Shown here: piece by piece, positions 38,751 through 39,646 of the stretch
Layout of the letters: every line of letters starts with the position of its first letter
How positions within the stretch are numbered: position 1 is the first letter of the stretch
DNA from: Candidatus Glomeribacter gigasporarum BEG34
GTDB taxonomy: Bacteria > Pseudomonadota > Gammaproteobacteria > Burkholderiales > Burkholderiaceae
DNA: 39,646 nucleotides
Direction: 5' to 3'
Assembly (NCBI RefSeq): GCF_000227585.1
Contig: NZ_CAFB01000046.1
Coordinates: forward strand, 1-39,646
The notes under the pieces: generated by a model
What the model saw: the letters and a program-made list of their open reading frames with translations, nothing else
What the model was told of the DNA's origin: nothing
Databases searched by the model: none
Translations under genes and position numbers: made by a program

Positions 38751-38870
38751 CTCTTCATCACCCCCTCGCGAATGTATCAAAATCGCGAGGGTAAATACGT
38801 GATTCAGAGGGGGCTTTTTTCGGCTGTACTTGCTTCTCCAAAGGGGGCTGCTTTCCACTGAAATCAACAC

Positions 38871-39095
38871 GCGGGGCTTCAGAAGGTGGAATGTCCGTAT
38901 TTCAACATTGCGATTCGCACCAACCCGCCCGCCGTCCAGATCGAGGACGTGCGGCAGATTCCAGCGCAATTCATGCGCCAGCCCGAACCGCCGCCGCCCG
39001 CGCCGGATAAGAAAGCCATCAAGGAAGCGCTGGAAGCCGGTACCGATGTACCGGGCGCGCGGTTGGTGAGAAACCAATCGTTACGCATTCAATAA
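38871..39095 (+). pseudogene. Phage Gp157-like protein, N-terminus removed by IS21
   Basis: The frame is open from the IS21 boundary and reads AGLQKVECPYFNIAIRTNPP, then PDKKAIKEALEAGTDVPGAR and LVRNQSLRIQ. This matches the C-terminal half of siphovirus Gp157-family proteins, which help some phages resist host restriction or modify early functions. The N-terminal coiled-coil half is absent. GTG at 38886 could start a 69-residue product, but I consider the gene truncated. Confidence 0.75.
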
Positions 39096-39195
39096 AGGCG
39101 CTGAGCAGGATGTTTCAGGAAGGTAATCCATCACTCAACGGCAATGTGCCGGTTCTTGTGTGGCTTTTGACCACGTATCAATAGGGAATGCAGCA

Positions 39196-39420
39196 ATGAT
39201 GCGCTTATCTCGTCAAGAACTGGCTGAAATTACAGGGTTAATACGCAAGCATGCACAGGCTGCTTGGTTTGCACGCTACTTTGGAGTGTCATTACCTGTT
39301 GACCGTCACGGCCCCATCATTACCCAACAAGTCTATCAAGACCTGATTAAAGCGAAATGCGGCTTGTTACAGAAGCGGCCTGCCGCCAGACCAAAAGTCA
39401 GGCTTAAGGCTGCCGCATGA
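39196..39420 (+). CDS. DUF4224 phage protein
   Basis: A small protein typically encoded directly upstream of prophage integrases, possibly an excisionase-like regulator. MMRLSRQELAEITGLIRKHA then WFARYFGVSLPVDRHGPI matches the DUF4224 pattern 'LSxEELxxLTGxxRxxxQxxWLxxxGIPFxxxxxGRPxV'. The tail is basic. The stop overlaps the integrase start by 4 bp, so they are translationally coupled. About 74 residues. Confidence 0.75.
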   Translation: MMRLSRQELAEITGLIRKHAQAAWFARYFGVSLPVDRHGPIITQQVYQDLIKAKCGLLQKRPAARPKVRLKAAA

Positions 39421-39646
39421 ACCGCCGTCGTTCAAGCTGGCGCTCACTGAGCACAACGCGCATTTACCAAAAGCGCAAACGCTTTTATCTTTTCTCGGCT
39501 GAGGAAATGGTCAATCCGAAGACGGGCAAGGCGGCCAGATGGCATAGTCTTTGCAGTCTCGAAGAGGGAGAAGATCGTGCACGCCAGATCGCGAAGGAAA
39601 TTCAGCGATATAACACCGTGACTGAAAGCGGCGATATGCCGCACTA
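39417..39646 (+). CDS. Prophage tyrosine-recombinase integrase, N-terminal part
   Basis: MNRRRSSWRSLSTTRIYQKR, then FYLFSAEEMVNPKTGKAARW and HSLCSLEEGEDRARQIAKEI resemble the N-terminal core-binding region of prophage integrases. The catalytic Arg/His/Tyr region lies beyond the window, so the family is inferred from the start and from the upstream DUF4224 gene. Incomplete at base 39646. Confidence 0.75.
   Translation, partial: MNRRRSSWRSLSTTRIYQKRKRFYLFSAEEMVNPKTGKAARWHSLCSLEEGEDRARQIAKEIQRYNTVTESGDMPH

Larger units (their letters stand above)
35522..38869. mobile_element. Decayed IS21-family element containing an IS3 insertion
   Basis: The left end TGTAAAGTTCAGTTGAAAAA leads into TGACCCCC (35522-35549) and the right end, read inward on the minus strand, TGTTGATTTCAGTGGAAAGC into AGCCCCC (38869-38843). 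Between them, on the minus strand, lie istA and istB remnants. The IS3 element at 35553-36777 interrupts it, with the last ~60 codons of istB deleted. No exact target duplication is visible. The right end cuts into a phage Gp157 gene. Confidence 0.8.

Overview
The window is a gene-dense stretch of a betaproteobacterial chromosome. The protein families and their pairings (pqiABC, prfB-lysS, clpB, hemC, manX-ptsH, pilBCD-coaE, the isc operon, RpfE-type protein, PhyH, plsY/ldcA) point to a Burkholderiaceae lineage. Frequent GCGC-rich codons, collapsed intergenic spaces, decayed genes, many insertion-sequence scars and lost operon partners suggest a reduced, host-associated relative such as the fungal endosymbionts Glomeribacter or Mycoavidus. 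That assignment is an inference from style and synteny, not from a marker gene.

Layout. 1-912: 3' part of purB. 856-4468 (minus): pqiABC, a trans-envelope lipid transport system, with a 103-bp repeat inserted in frame in the pqiC signal peptide. 4481-5581: RpfE/ApgM-like protein. 5582-6038: IS5-family scrap and an internally deleted aqpZ. 5965-8779 (minus): lysS (one frameshift) and prfB (normal programmed frameshift), separated by a 141-bp IS5-type MITE. 9040-11292 (minus): the secretin gspD, divergent from a small lytic transglycosylase. 11983-15506: clpB and hemC. 15506-16265: a graveyard of repeat, IS5, transporter and short-chain dehydrogenase fragments, the last of which now supplies antisense sequence for the rsmE tail. 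17112-17453: truncated secreted protein. 17705-18387: ptsH and manX. 18519-22413 (minus): pilB-pilC-pilD-coaE, with coaE frameshifted. 22685-23910: recR and a YceD-family gene. 24186-25553: rhlE. 25652-30629 (minus): iscS-iscU-iscA-hscB-hscA-fdx without iscR at the head. 30755-35180: map, metC, phyH, plsY, ldcA. From 35218: a 5'-truncated coiled-coil gene, then a decayed IS21 element containing a decayed IS3 element, and finally a prophage integration module (Gp157 fragment, DUF4224 protein, integrase) running off the right edge.

The genes serve core functions: iron-sulfur cluster assembly, envelope lipid transport, translation, protein disaggregation, tetrapyrrole synthesis, and a partial type IV pilus/type II secretion toolkit. 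The most unusual signal is non-coding. Small inverted-repeat elements with TA (or TAA) target duplications sit exactly on the stop codons of several genes (prfB, hemC, manX, coaE, iscA, map, and perhaps gspD), where the element's first base regenerates TAG or TAA. One related element has been domesticated in frame inside pqiC. I see no CRISPR array, rRNA or tRNA and no recognisable defence or biosynthetic island.
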